This document shows positions 48,001 through 58,347 of a stretch of DNA of 60,000 bases, in pieces. Under the pieces are notes generated by a model. It was not told the DNA's origin. It searched no databases and saw only the letters and a program-made list of their open reading frames with translations. This DNA is from Membranipora membranacea (taxonomy: Eukaryota; Bryozoa; Gymnolaemata; Cheilostomatida; Membraniporidae). The stretch is from positions 8,806,001 through 8,866,000 of the forward strand of contig OU612069.1 of assembly GCA_914767715.1 (NCBI GenBank), written 5' to 3'. Position numbers and translations under genes: made by a program. Numbering within the stretch: the stretch's first letter is position 1; each line of letters begins with the position of its first letter.

Positions 48001-48887
48001 CAGTCACTTTTATTTATGAGCAACTACTGGTCTACTGTCTACTGGGCGTGTGCTTATTCATAAGCTCCGCCTGTAAGTTGGACCTGGTCCAAGACCATTT
48101 CACAGAGTAAGGATACATATATATCCTATATATCGTAGGATATATATATATATGTATCCTTACTCTGTGACCATTTACTCAAGACTTGTCGGTCTCGCAG
48201 AGCAGCCCCAGCTTTCTCTCATTGACACATCACTCATTTAGATTCCCATTTTGGCCGCTTGAAGAAAACATGGTGATTACTGTGACATGCTCCGACCTGC
48301 CTACAAACTGAGAGCAAATGGTCACAAACATTGCGGCCGTGCACTTCAGACACAAACTATTTCGAGCACCCATTCTTCGGAATGAGGCGCTTGACTGACC
48401 CTTGAAATTTTAACCAACATTTTATTTAATGCCTGCCTTGACTAAGGTGCTTTACTCCTTGCCTTGACAAGACTGTATAAGATAAAATATGGAGTCACTC
48501 GCCTGTATTGCTATCATATTGGTCAAACGTTTCCAGGATGATGGTAATACCATAACATAATCAATAACATTCCAATCATGTTGGGAATGCCGCCAATAAT
48601 GAAGCTACTACCATCAACCAGAGCTTAAACTATATTGTGTTGCATAAGAACTTGTCTGAACCACCGGTGAATCGAGGAACACATGTATGAACATTTGGTT
48701 ATATTTACCGTACTAAGTCCTGCCTCATTCGTAAATCACCTATTTTGAAAGCTATTCTGACACAACAAAGCGATCTCTCGGCCCTCACAATATGTTAAAG
48801 TAACTAGATACAAGTTGCTTACCTGTATTGGAAAGATGATTCCTTGTGAGAGGCGGAAAACAACTTTTCATTATCAGCCGACGTCAT
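37298..48887 (-). CDS. SLC36A1-like: Proton-coupled amino acid transporter (SLC36/PAT family), complete, 11 exons
   Basis: Exons in transcript order: 48887-48823, 47176-47033, 44140-44050, 43506-43418, 42672-42583, 41122-41038, 40663-40489, 39943-39822, 38856-38684, 38177-38002, 37581-37298. All join in frame to 497 residues; human PAT1 has 476. The family imports small amino acids with protons at plasma or lysosomal membranes. The N-terminus (about 70 residues) is hydrophilic and serine-rich. TM1 carries [13 protein letters not shown] and is followed by [58 protein letters not shown] and a last pair of hydrophobic segments ([19 protein letters not shown]). This order and the FEGIG/LPLENK signature identify SLC36 rather than SLC38 or SLC32. 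The last intron sits at the same place and phase as in the neighbouring paralogue. Which human member is closest cannot be told here. Confidence 0.93.
38244..38349. mobile_element. Near-perfect palindromic insertion (47-bp arms, 10-nt loop)
   Basis: The arm at 38246-38292 (GTTAAAGAGCTCTAACTCC...) is, as read, an exact reverse complement of 38303-38349, separated by TCCCCCTTCT. TTTGCCTTGAT flanks it on both sides (38233-38243 and 38350-38360), as a target duplication would. It lies in the intron between the last two-but-one exons of the first SLC36 gene, and contains the TGGCATTACATTATCA block shared with other foldback elements here. Confidence 0.85.
38926..39106. repeat. AAT/ATG trinucleotide array plus poly-C run
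   Basis: A run of TAA and TGA triplets from 38926 to about 39060 is followed after 20 bp by a run of about 17 C. It gives long false open frames (poly-Ile, poly-Ser, poly-Asp) in several frames. It lies in an SLC36 intron. Confidence 0.95.
40003..40245. repeat. About 210-bp interspersed repeat, copy 2 with foldback end
   Basis: It matches 10868-11082 and 55328-55540 over most of its length. Its end also folds back on itself: TTCTCTGCGTTATGATGTCACA at 40153 pairs with TGTGACATCATAATGCAGAGAA at about 40219-40240. Confidence 0.75.
41315..42150 (+). mobile_element. 5'-truncated non-LTR retrotransposon (LINE) remnant
   Basis: Reverse-transcriptase coding remains run plus-strand inside an SLC36 intron. 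A degraded YADD active-site region reads YADQTT near 41360, then [13 protein letters not shown] (about 41465-41505), then [12 protein letters not shown] (about 41580-41620), then an open C-terminal stretch to the TAA at about 42034-42036. The frame breaks at least twice (near 41370 and 41575), so it is dead. The 3' end is AT-rich and closes with (ATCC)n near 42138-42150. The KTQEM and KYLGV..D motifs are typical of Jockey/CR1-type LINEs. Confidence 0.85.
44218..44300 (+). mobile_element. Degenerate tRNA-like (SINE) fragment
   Basis: TTGGTAGACCACGAA and GTCGTGGGCGAACACCC recall A- and B-box regions in a GC-richer island of about 80 bp just upstream (minus sense) of an SLC36 exon. The B-box is poor, so this is tentative. 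Confidence 0.35.
44950..45142. mobile_element. CAGGCC-ended MITE
   Basis: The left end GGGCCCATAATTCTAGGGG and right end TGAACTACGGCC are inverted, with the 'tctaggggaggcaggga' block shared with the copy at 18786-19024. The ends are worn. Confidence 0.6.
45420..45975. repeat. 53-bp tandem array, about 10 units
   Basis: The unit runs ACGTATGCCTATGTATCT ... TCTATGTAGGCCTTGTATGT with period 53 (for example 45481 to 45534). Within each unit CTATGTAGGCCTATA nearly repeats itself, so a half-unit of about 26 bp underlies it. Later units add extra TTTGTATG. Period 53 shifts frame, and the repeated open frames over it are artefacts. It ends directly at a SINE. Confidence 0.9.
45998..46235 (+). mobile_element. 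tRNA-derived SINE
   Basis: The A-box-like GGATGGCGTAGTGG (about 46007-46020) and B-box GGTTCGAATCCC (46054-46065) mark the head. The body has ACAATAGCCTAGCTTGCCC..TTGTACAGGAGT, which recurs at 51640-51678. It starts exactly where the 53-bp array ends. Confidence 0.75.
47322..47542 (+). mobile_element. U2-snRNA-headed SINE, copy 1
   Basis: The head GATCGCTTCTCGGCCTATTG, continuing GCTACGATCAAAGTG, resembles the 5' end of U2 snRNA (ATCGCTTCTCGGCCTTTTGG, then CTAAGATCAA). The next 30 bases (TTAGTGCCTGTTTCAGTTTC) also echo U2. About 150 bp of unrelated body follows and ends CATAAACAGG with no poly-A. GCCAAAAAGGGA occurs just before (47310-47321) and just after (47543-47554): a 12-bp target duplication. 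It lies in intron 1 of the first SLC36 gene. Confidence 0.85.
48101..48169. repeat. Palindrome CACAGAGTAAGGATAC...
   Basis: CACAGAGTAAGGATACATAT at 48101 is mirrored by ATATGTATCCTTACTCTGTG ending at 48169, with an AT-rich self-complementary centre. A smaller related hairpin is at 3214-3240 (CAGAGTAAGG..CCCTTACTCTG). Confidence 0.85.
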
Positions 48888-49770
48888 CTTGCTTCCCCCG
48901 TATAGACTTCGAGATTAGACTCAGACTTTACGTTTGACTAAACAGAACATTTCAATGAAAGGTTTGCACTGCTACGAAGAAACTCACTATATAATACTAC
49001 GACTATAAGAAAATCAAAATTTTGTCACATGATTTTTAGAGTTGAGTAGTGCCTTCCTGTGACCATACTTTGTGAACTCTGCTTATCTGTGTAGAGAAGG
49101 GTACTGATATCTATGAGCAATAAATGATAACCCAGTAGCAAGATTAGGTCATGTAGCTATTCAAGAGTGATATTCTCTGTTTTATCGGTACTTAAGGGCA
49201 CATCCCGATGCTGATAACTAAGTACCATATTAGAGCTGCGCGGCATCACAATTATATCTAAGAACATAGACACAGCCAGTATCCAATACTCTTTAAACTA
49301 TCCGAAAACATTTTATTGTGTTTAATCTTGAATTTAAGATTTTTGACACCTAAAAGTCACATAATGATTGTTCGTTTTGTTAACTTAGAATGAAATAAAA
49401 AATAAACTTTCACTTGGAAAAATTATAGCCGAGAATAGAAGAGTACGATGTTATTACAGCCGAAGAGTTGAGATGATACTTAATTTTCATGACGCCAAAA
49501 CTCACGTACAAAGCGATCAAAGAATTGCTCTCCTTGCTATGATATATCATGCATCTCTAAAAATAGACATTTATCTTTCCGCAAGATTTAACCTTCATCC
49601 CTCGATCACAGTACCAAATTTACACCTGGGTAATCCACGATTATCTGGTAAAGTGACAAGACATCTTAAGACTGCAACCACAGTCACTTACTAGTTAAGA
49701 CAGTCCATCATAGCAATGAACTGCTCAGTTCATTGATCAAAGTTGGCGCTACATTCCACAACAAAATATT

Positions 49771-50000
49771 GCTTCTCGGCCTATTGGCTAAGATCAAAGT
49801 GTCACTGCCAATGGCCGATTAGCGCCTGTTTCAGTTTCTGGCAGCTTGCTGCACACTTATGATTAGGAGGTCCACCATGGCCTCACCTCTAGGATGCATT
49901 CTTGTTTACTAGGATGTATCACTCTCTCAGTACGAGGACTCCAGGCAACTTGCGTCCCTCTTTAGGGGCAGCCCACCCTCAGTTTTGTCATAAACAGGGC
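49771..50000 (+). mobile_element. U2-snRNA-headed SINE, copy 2
   Basis: The head GCTTCTCGGCCTATTGGCTA, continuing AGATCAAAGTG, is closer to U2 than copy 1. The body matches copy 1 closely (GATTAGGAGGTCCACCATG, CTTTAGGGGCAGC, CATAAACAGGGC), with a small insertion after the head. AAAATATT borders it at 49763-49770 and 50001-50008, an 8-bp target duplication. Two copies with different flanks and different duplications show a mobile family, not a snRNA gene. Confidence 0.85.
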
Positions 50001-51529
50001 AAAATATTTCAAACATTACTTGCCTAACCAGGAGATTTATGTGATGCTAAATGATGCAGAACGGTAGAATTTATGGTAAATGATAGTAAATAAATATTAT
50101 AATTGACAGGCAGAAGAATTTATCATTACACAAGAAATGGATCTAGAGTTTATACAGCTCAGTGAGCAAGGTAAATCCATCGGTTATACAAAATGAACCC
50201 TGGTCCTGAAGAATATATCCAATGTAACACCCATCAAACTATTTTGCTACAGTCACGATTCACGTTATACCCAACTGATACATTTATTTATTTATTGAGG
50301 TTTTCTAAAAGTTTTTAATTAAAGCAAATTAAAAATAACTTGTTGACCCCAAGTTATAGTTGATCAACATAATAGTTGATCAAGATTGATCGAGTGCCTC
50401 TGCTTGGAGTTGCTTCCTCGCCCACAGAAAAGCGGCTTGTTAGTAAAAGGGGGACATCAGGGAACTTGCCCTACACTCCATAATGACATATTGAGTAAGA
50501 GTCATTGAAACGCCTCTTAATGACAAGCACTTATATTCTCATGACTTTTGTAGATTTAAAGATATCATCGTGTAGGTACTAGTCAGAACTTATGGCCAAA
50601 TAAAACTCTAGCAAAAATTGGTAATTGGTAAGAGTCTTATACACAATATTCCCCACATATCCTTGAGCAAAGTATGAGGGATAAAAAACCAAGTTGTGTT
50701 ATGTTATGATTCATGTACGTTTATTCCATCATCGATTACAGACAAAAATTTATGTCAAAAATATAATAAATACTTTCGGTAAACATCAAACAGGGAAGAA
50801 ATATAACAAGTCAGGATACATACAACAAGTTCGCATAGAGTAAACAAGGTACATTAGTCAGTCTATAGTCTAAGTGCTCAGACGGCCGCAATGCAAGTTG
50901 GTTGAAGACTTTTGTTGGCATAAATCGCACTTGTTTAAAATCTTTTTCAGAATAAGCCAAAAAAAAAACTTTCAACCACTCCAATGATGTAATGCCACTA
51001 AATCGCATTGCAACAGTCTGAGCACTTAGAACAGCTAGTCACCGACTAGTACAGGAGAATGAAAAGCACCGTCATAGTCAGTCTGTTTGTCCAGACAGCA
51101 GTCTTGAGAGATTTTGCGCTGATTTGGTGTAAAAAACACGTGGATAATACCAAAAACAATTGCGCTTTTTACAGCTTTTTTGAGCGAAATTCCTCTCGAT
51201 AAATTATCAAGATATAATGATACAATACCATAAAATAAAGTCAATAAATTTAAAAAATAATAACTTATATAATTGTTAACTTCAACCCACGCCCAAAAAT
51301 CTTTTATTCTCTGTGAAAAATCTGACTAATTTAAGAATGAACAAAAACGTTTGACAATGTAACGAAGACTGAGATACTTGGAAGACTTGTTGAGATTATT
51401 GAGACATTTTGATTACAAAAATAATTATGTACTAATATTTGTGTTCGACCCGTGGTTGAGGTTTGCAGTGCCCGAAACATAACTATAATTATCTCCCCCG
51501 CCAATCTTTATATACCAGCTTAGCCTAGA

Positions 51530-51620
51530 ACAAGTTTGCTCCATTTGCCTGCATTCGGAGTGGCTCCCGATCCACTAGTGACCAGTGGGAGGGAGCAACT
51601 TGAATGCAGGCAATTGGGTT
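51530..51620. mobile_element. Foldback MITE, worn copy
   Basis: TAGAACAAGTTTGCTCC..TTTGCCTGCATT at the left is mirrored by AATGCAGGCAATTGGGTTAA at the right. It is the same family as 2480-2591. Confidence 0.55.
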
Positions 51621-51631
51621 AATCCTATGCT

Positions 51632-51775
51632 ACCCGGACAATAGCCTAGCTTGCCCACTCCTACCTTGTACAGGAGTGCGCTAAATAGATGTGATAATTC
51701 TTATTACTGTAAGCATATTCGTATTTGCCCCGAAAAGGGGCCTTGAATAGCAATAAAGTTCATATATTATTATCA
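51632..51775 (+). mobile_element. 5'-truncated SINE
   Basis: It begins within the body shared with 45998-46235 (ACAATAGCCTAGCTTGCCC) and runs through TTTGCCCCGAAAAGGGGCC and AGCAATAAAG to an ATT-rich tail. The tRNA head is missing. The tail part recurs alone at 35362-35447. Confidence 0.7.
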
Positions 51776-51829
51776 ATAATGAGGTATGTATAATTTATTT
51801 ATATAAATAGACTAGATTGAGAAGTTGAG

Positions 51830-54800
51830 CTAATGTGAAGCAGCAGGTACAGAGTAAGCACTTGTGAGTTTGGTCACCAGGTGGGACATAGCTATATAAG
51901 CACCCGATATACCACCCAGCGTAGCTAATACGATGATAAATATATTTTTGGCTAGTTTTAATGAATAAAAAGGTATATTTTTCCGATGAGGCCAGAAAGT
52001 GCAGATGTCTGTGAATGCGGGAATAACGAGAGACAGTCCAGCGGCTCCAACTGAACCTATCAGGGATATTAATAAGTCCAGATACTCATCCACAATGGCG
52101 GCCAGTAAGACTGAAAACAGAGAAAATTGGAGGGTTGAAAACAAAATATAAACAAATAAACTTCCTGACTTGACTTGAATCTAAAGCTGGACTTAAGAGT
52201 GGCTTAACAGCTAAAAATACTTGAAGTATCAGGGTTCGATTTATTCAGCTTACATTGCAGTTGTCCTGTTGTCTGCATCTTTACGGAAGACTACCTGCTG
52301 ACGCATGTATTACTACTCTACATGATTTAAGTTGACAAGGTAGCAGTCACACCCCAAAATGGTTGACAGCAAAAGCTATTTCAACATCTATGACTAAGAA
52401 GTCAATCATATAGACACTTTGCTGAAACTGTTTTCGGAGTTGTCCCCTCTCCATTTGGGTACTGTTTAACACCCCAACATTTGAAAATAGTGTCAAAATG
52501 GCTTCATCTGCAGAACTACCCACTGTTTGTTAAAAACTCTTTCAGATGAAGATAGTAATGCTATTGCTCCCAATGTTATCACAATTGCTTTTTCGTATTT
52601 GAAAAAATAAAATTTAAGCCAAATCACATATTCCACTAAGTTTTCTGTAGCATGTTAGTACATGTACTTACTATGTACTTACTATGTACTTACTATGTAC
52701 TTACTATGTACTTACTATGTACTTACATGTACTTACTATGTACTTACATGTACTTACTATGTACTTACATGTACTTACTACGCACTTACTATGTACTTAC
52801 ATGCCAGTGTGACGAAAAATGCTCTCACTAGAGTATCCACAGCTAAGAGTCCAATTTTAGATACAAGATATTTGTTGTGCATAGAATCTCCTACTATCTC
52901 GATAGGTACATAATACAAGATGGCGAATGATGAAAAGATGTTCATAATGAACAGAATCTGCACGGCAGTGCCAAACCTGAAAACAAAGGGTGAATTTAAG
53001 TTATAAATGAGTTAATTAAGGGGAGGAGGGAGGAGTAAGGTTCTTTTCAATATTATGTGTAAGTGTATGTGCATGTGCAAGTGTATGTGTAAGTGTAAGC
53101 GTAAGCGTAAGCGTATGCGTATGTGTATATGTATATGTATGTTTATTATTAATAGTGCTCACACGATGACAGGTTTGCTGGTGTTGGCATTCAATTATGA
53201 AAAGCCTTTTTGGTCAGAAGGAGGTTTTTAATGAAATGCTACTGCCGGAACAATGGATTGGAGATTCCTACACAAATTCTGAAGTATACACGAACAAGCA
53301 AGACATAGTGATTTTGCTTTCTCAACACAATCATATTTTTGGTATATCATAAGCACACCGGGTGAATCATGTTAAACTAGATATTTGATCGTCTTGAGAA
53401 TAGAAATCTATCATTTTTCTACTGGCTCATATAAACTATCAAAATTTGTGTGGGAATCTCAAACACTCATATGTAACAATGGAGACCATTGAAAAGAAAA
53501 CCTTTGCATCACATCCAAATAGTAAGAAGAGTGTAATTGAGATGAGAGCACTCAGTATGAAATCTCGAATCCTTATTATTACACAACCCAGCCTTAATTT
53601 CAATCCCTCTGATAGCAAGAATGATGCAGTTATAGCAAGATGTCTGCAAAAGAAAAAAATTGGTCACGCAGCAATTTTGTGCTAAGTCGGTTTTATCAGC
53701 ATGGCCATCCTCTGCGATTAATGTACCAGTTTATGAAAATATTATTGAACAACATACCACCCTTTGACATCTAGTATTATACTGGCTGAGACGTCATCTC
53801 CAAACTCCACGTATCCATAGAAGCCGACAACTATGAACATGGCCACCACAATAGTCATACTTAGATCTAACACTCCGAACATGGGATTATACCAACTCCT
53901 TTCTCTTATCTTATTCTCCAAAGGTAAAACCTTCAACAAATATGGTTATTATATATAAGCACACTGATAATGTGATATTCTATTGCATGTATATCTTTGA
54001 TCGATAGAGAGTGAATCAATTCATTTACCCTATAGGAGTTTAGTTTTCGCGGCATTTAGGATTCGCTTTTCGCGTTGTTGCCTAGGTTGCGAAATTTAGT
54101 GTATCTTAAATTAAACTCACTCCCCATAGTTTCATAAACAATGTACAATTATACAGGAATACACCATGCCTAATCATGGAAGCACCGTTGTGTAGTGTTC
54201 TAAGTGTTTGCTTAGCAAACAGATGGAGATTTCTGCCCTGGGTTCGAATCCCAGCTTGGACATTGTTTTTTTAATTTTCACTAGTAAGCCTACTAGCGAA
54301 ATTTAGAACTAGTGAAATTAAGTACCAGGTCCAGATAGCGAAATTAAACTCTAGCTAAATTAAACTCCTATAGGGTAGTAAGAGTACCGTCGGAAGTAAT
54401 TTTGTGCTACAACTCGTGTTAAATTTTACTACGGGGACATGTTAGGTGGTGGGTACATATTAGGTACTGCTATTAAATTGACCCGAACAATCAGAGACAC
54501 ATGTTAACAATGTAACAGTTTGATTAACAAGAGTAATAAAAACAAATAGTATAAATGCAAAAAAAGTGAATGGAGGAGAAGTTATAGTAAAAGTGCAGTT
54601 CACTTAATTCGAACTTTTGGGGACCACAAATACTTTTCCTAATGAAGCAGAGTCTGATTTAAGTGACATTAGAATGCATTGAGAAAGGGATCAACTTTCC
54701 GTTTTTGAATTAACAGGAGTTCTGAATTATAAAGTCTGAATTAACCAGCTAATTATCATCCTTTGCTATTTAGAAGTTTATGTTTGTGCCCATATTGTAT

Positions 54801-57800
54801 TCTAACTGGCTGGTGTAAGAGATAAGAGAGCCAATGCCAGGATAGATGGTACTTTCCTGGGAATACCCATTGATATAGTGTTCTATCAATGGGCACTTCC
54901 AGGAAAGTACCATTACACACCGTAGTGAACGTCGTACATTCGGCTCTCCAGGGGAGGCAGCGTTCCCCTGATCCCCCTCGAACTACAGGCCTGCATTGAC
55001 TTACCACACCGATTCCTTCGTATGCGAAGATTAAGGTACCAAAGAATAGAGGAAACTGATGAAGTGGTTTGTACCAGTCTAACCGACTAACAGGCATAAT
55101 ATGCTCATGTATAAGGATGTAGTACACTGTAACAGAACAAAGGTCAAGTGAGAACGAAACTTTAGAAGAGCCAATATTTGCTAGAGTTTAGTTTAGTTTC
55201 TCATTCAACCCCTTTTTTGAAATGGGCGTGAAATGAAGTCATTAGAACAGAGCAGTGGACCTTTTATTTTAAGTATTTTGTGTTTGTAAAGAATAATATT
55301 TCAATCCTACATGCTGACACCAACCCAGTAATAAATACTACCCAAAGACCAAAGCATATTATAGTCAGGCAGTTACTTATGGTCAAATTTTGTCAGATTT
55401 GCATGGTGAACGAATTCAATGCTCTGCTTGGCATGAATTATTGATGGTGGAAAAAGTGCCTCCCATAGGGGAAGGTAACTCCCATTCTCTGCATTATGAT
55501 GTCACAGTCTCCAAGAAGTGCTATACAAATAACAAGCACTTTTAATTCGTAGTAAAAAGAGTGAAAAACATTATACAGTGGGTATACTCACTAATAATTG
55601 TGATTCCAATAAGACCACATAAGTTGGCAAACCCAGAAAGCCAACCCAAATGTTTGACATTTTTTATATTTGCCAACACGAGAAAGATGGGGAATATTAT
55701 CATCTCGTAGATTTGAACTCTCATTGGATAGTTTGGTCTATAATTGACCTCATCTTCAGGGCTATTTCCAATAGAATTCTCCACTATCTGAAATGTAGAA
55801 TAAAAGGGTAACGTAGGTTATTGCGATGAGGAACATCTAAGCTATGGTTCTCAGTCTTTCTCCCCCTATGCAGTGCGATAGTAGAGTAAATAGTGGTATG
55901 CTAGGTTCAGATTGACTTAATGTAGCTAGCACCAAATTGTGATAGCTGAAAATTCAAGCCAGGGAGCTGTGGATGGTTATCTGTCTGTCCCATTGGCTTT
56001 TTAACCACATATATTTTTCTCAGTACACATAGTATATTGATCTAGTGCAATGAAAACCAGATAGATAAGAAAAAAAGAAAAGAGTGGGACTGAATTGAAG
56101 AGTAAGTTAGCTAGACATAAATTTCACTCTTTTAAGCCTGTGAGAAATAGCTGACTTTTCCTGAAAACATGACTCCTCTGGTGTTCAAACTCTGCTGGGT
56201 TGGTGGTAGTGGCAGTCCGTTATCAACTGCATGTGTTCAGCAATGGAATGTCACTACCAGCAACACAGGCAGAGCTTGAGCAAATCTCATTGTAAGACAC
56301 AATTTCATTAGTTCTGCCTAACAAATATTAAAGAGGAAATCTAGCAACGTGTTGGCTCGGATCTTATTGGCTGTTAGCTCCCTCCTGCCAGCCAATCAGA
56401 GCCAATGCATTGTCTAGAGTAAGCCAGAATCAAAGGAACTTACCATTTTTAAACTTTTGGCAATGAGTAAGAAGTAAACACTGCAGAATCCAAAGTGAGA
56501 GATACAGAGAAAGGCGTTTACCGTATGCCTAAAGAAAACCAACCAATCAAACAAAACATAACATGCTTCATAAGTAAAACAACCAATCAAACATAACATG
56601 ACATGCTTCATCAATAAACAAACCATCCAGCATTATATGATATTATATGCTTAAAAGAAAATTCCACTTCACCTAAAGCCATGGCTACACAGCCGATGAT
56701 AACCAGAATGGTCTATTCTGAAAAACACAACATTTCCTCCCAGGCAAAGCTTGAATAAAGTGTCATCATCCTTGACAATAAGATGAGATCAGAATTCCTC
56801 GATTAACATTGGTTGTTAAATATCAGACTTTAATTGATTGGGATACACTTAATTTAATGATGGAACAGAGAAACATATAAAGCAACAAAGCTAGACAAAA
56901 AGGGGCAAGTATGTCTGAAACCACTAAAACAATGCCGTAATAATGAATGACGCCCAAGATTCTTACTTACTAAGTTACAAGACAGGGAGGGTGTAAATCC
57001 CTGAAATGTATATCCTGAGAGTTTTATATAGCTGAATCACTAACTGACAAAATGTCTATTTGAAATGATACAATGACAATGACTGAATTTTCTTTTGCTT
57101 CAATTTGAAAACTACTCCAAATTGTTTGTTTGGTAATTTATGTAGATATTTGACCTACCTGGCTTTTCTGGCATGTGACCTGAGAGGTTTAGGACCGTGA
57201 GCTAGGGACTGCTCCACTACCTCACAGTATGAGAGATGAGACAGTCCTAACCTACAAAACAACACAACATGTCACAGAATGCGGGTGTTTTTGTTCATTA
57301 AAGAGGGACTTTAGGTTAGATTCACATGTGCTCAATTTAGGCGCCAAAAACATCATACTTTGTTTGTTCATTAAAAGCCAGAACCGACAATGACAAATTT
57401 CAGAAAATCACAAATTTTACAAAATTGTCCTTCCATGCTTTATATTCATACATGGGAGAATCTGTTCCGTGAACGAATCTAGGAGTTCTTCTCGTTTCCT
57501 CGTAGTCTTTTCTGTTATCTCAAGCCAGGATAACTCTTTCAAATTCACAGCAGTCAACTTTATACAACTCCCCTTTAGCTGAGTGACGCTAGCTTCATTC
57601 AACTTTTAGACTGATTATTTACATTATTACAATAGCTCTAACGTAGGCCTTCTGGTCTGCGGGATTGGCTGGCGGGGGCCTTGTGGGAGGGTGATGGGTA
57701 GGTGGCATTGGTGGTGTGGGTTCCTTGGTTATCTGGGCGAACCGAGTTGGTCTGGGTTTTTTCAATCGGGTGGTCGCCACTCTCATTCATGGACTAACAG

Positions 57801-57969
57801 ACCACACCGCTGCGTTTTTTATCATTTTTGAAATAATTTTATCAATTAGTTATTGCAGAAACCTAATAAAAAAAACGTACCTTTTGCTGAGGAACTGTGA
57901 GCTAGATACGAGTAGATGCATGCAATGAACTGCAATAATTCCCATCACGAATAAACCAGCGGTTCCGAC
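51830..57969 (-). CDS. SLC36A1-like: Second proton-coupled amino acid transporter (SLC36/PAT), 5' part not seen
   Basis: Exons in transcript order: 57969-57881, 57251-57159, 56528-56444, 55787-55592, 55126-55005, 53930-53758, 52976-52801, 52110-51830. They join in frame to 404 residues ending at TAG 51832-51830. Five exon lengths are identical to the upstream paralogue (89, 85, 122, 173 and 176 bp) and intron phases agree, so the two are a tandem duplication. Motifs: IIAVHCMHLL, SHFGFCSVYFLL, PLFFGTLIFAYEGIG, VLPLENKI, VGFYGYVEFG. The loop exon 55787-55592 is longer by 21 bp (acidic ENSIGNSPEDE). The N-terminus and the TM1 exon with its glycine motif are not found in the 2 kb to the right edge; they may lie outside the window. 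The protein is expected to be a membrane amino acid/proton symporter if the missing exons exist. Confidence 0.9.
52665..52800 (-). repeat. Tandem 5' splice-site-like array (13 GTAAGT motifs)
   Basis: Plus-strand ATGTACTTACT units of 10 or 11 bp read AGTAAGTACAT on the minus strand, giving 13 perfect GTAAGT motifs. The one nearest the exon (52800-52795) is the actual donor of the SLC36 exon that ends at 52801. The others follow downstream in the intron at 10- to 11-bp spacing. Confidence 0.9.
54028..54375. mobile_element. 348-bp MITE carrying a tRNA-like sequence
   Basis: The left end CCCTATAGGAGTTTAGTT and right end AATTAAACTCCTATAGGG are inverted repeats bordered by TA on both sides. Subterminal GCGAAATTTAG motifs recur inside. 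At 54178-54262 there is a tRNA-like segment with the B-box GGGTTCGAATCCC (54240-54252), either a nested SINE or captured tRNA. The flanking repeat has an uninterrupted relative at 28040-28210, where TA at about 28095 marks the empty site. TA duplication points to Tc1/mariner-type mobilisation. Confidence 0.8.
54846..54913. repeat. 30-bp-arm hairpin
   Basis: ATGGTACTTTCCTGGGAATA at 54846 pairs with the segment ending GGAAAGTACCAT at 54913, with one or two mismatches and an 8-nt loop. A related GGTACTTTCAGGAAAGTGCC occurs at about 9976-9995. It is followed by a fragment of a CAGGCC-type MITE (54935-54995) that ends 10 bp before an SLC36 exon donor. Confidence 0.75.
55328..55540. repeat. About 210-bp interspersed repeat, copy 3
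   Basis: It matches copies at 10868 and 40003 (TTATAGTCAGGCAGTTACTT, GCATGGTGAA, CATGAATTATTGATGG, TTATGATGTCACAG). It lies just downstream (minus sense) of the 55787-55592 exon. Confidence 0.75.
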
Positions 57970-58347
57970 CTAAAAAACAACGGTATGTATGTGCATGAAA
58001 AATTCACATCTGAGACAGTATTTTGCACGAGTTCTCCATTTTGCCAAAGTATAGAAAGGATACAACTCTGCCAAATGTCAAAAACAAGCGTGGTCAATTT
58101 TCAGGCAAGTAATATTATTTGGATTCGGAGTGACACTTAAAGTGACAGTCCTACTCCGCCATGTTTGGTATGGTTTTTAAGATCTCAGACTGAAAAGTTG
58201 TTAGTGATAAATAGGTGAATCAGATTTATGGATGACGTAAAGAGAGGGCAATCATATCATTTCTAGTTGATGTGGAGGAAAGTTAGAACTAGTCTCAGAC
58301 TCCTTGCTTCAAGGCAATAATTAGCACACTTGATTTCATTTTTGTAC

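Larger units (their letters stand above)
48888..51829. other. Spacer between the two SLC36 genes
   Basis: No supported gene. It contains the upstream region of the first SLC36 gene, the second U2-headed SINE (49771-50000), a foldback fragment (51530-51620), a SINE fragment (51632-51775) and AT-rich sequence. An AT-rich block at about 50278-50340 matches 46512-46580. Open frames at 49473-49694 (plus), 50811-51008 and 51035-51244 (minus) look random. The minus AATAAA at 51799-51794 probably ends the second SLC36 gene. Confidence 0.55.

Noticed and set aside
50811-51244. Two minus-strand open frames in the SLC36 spacer
   Set aside because: They are weakly hydrophobic but match no SLC36 segment and lack donor/acceptor sites in the needed phases.
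53446-53685. 79-codon plus-strand open frame between SLC36 exons
   Set aside because: It lies on the opposite strand inside an intron, with no motif or splice support.
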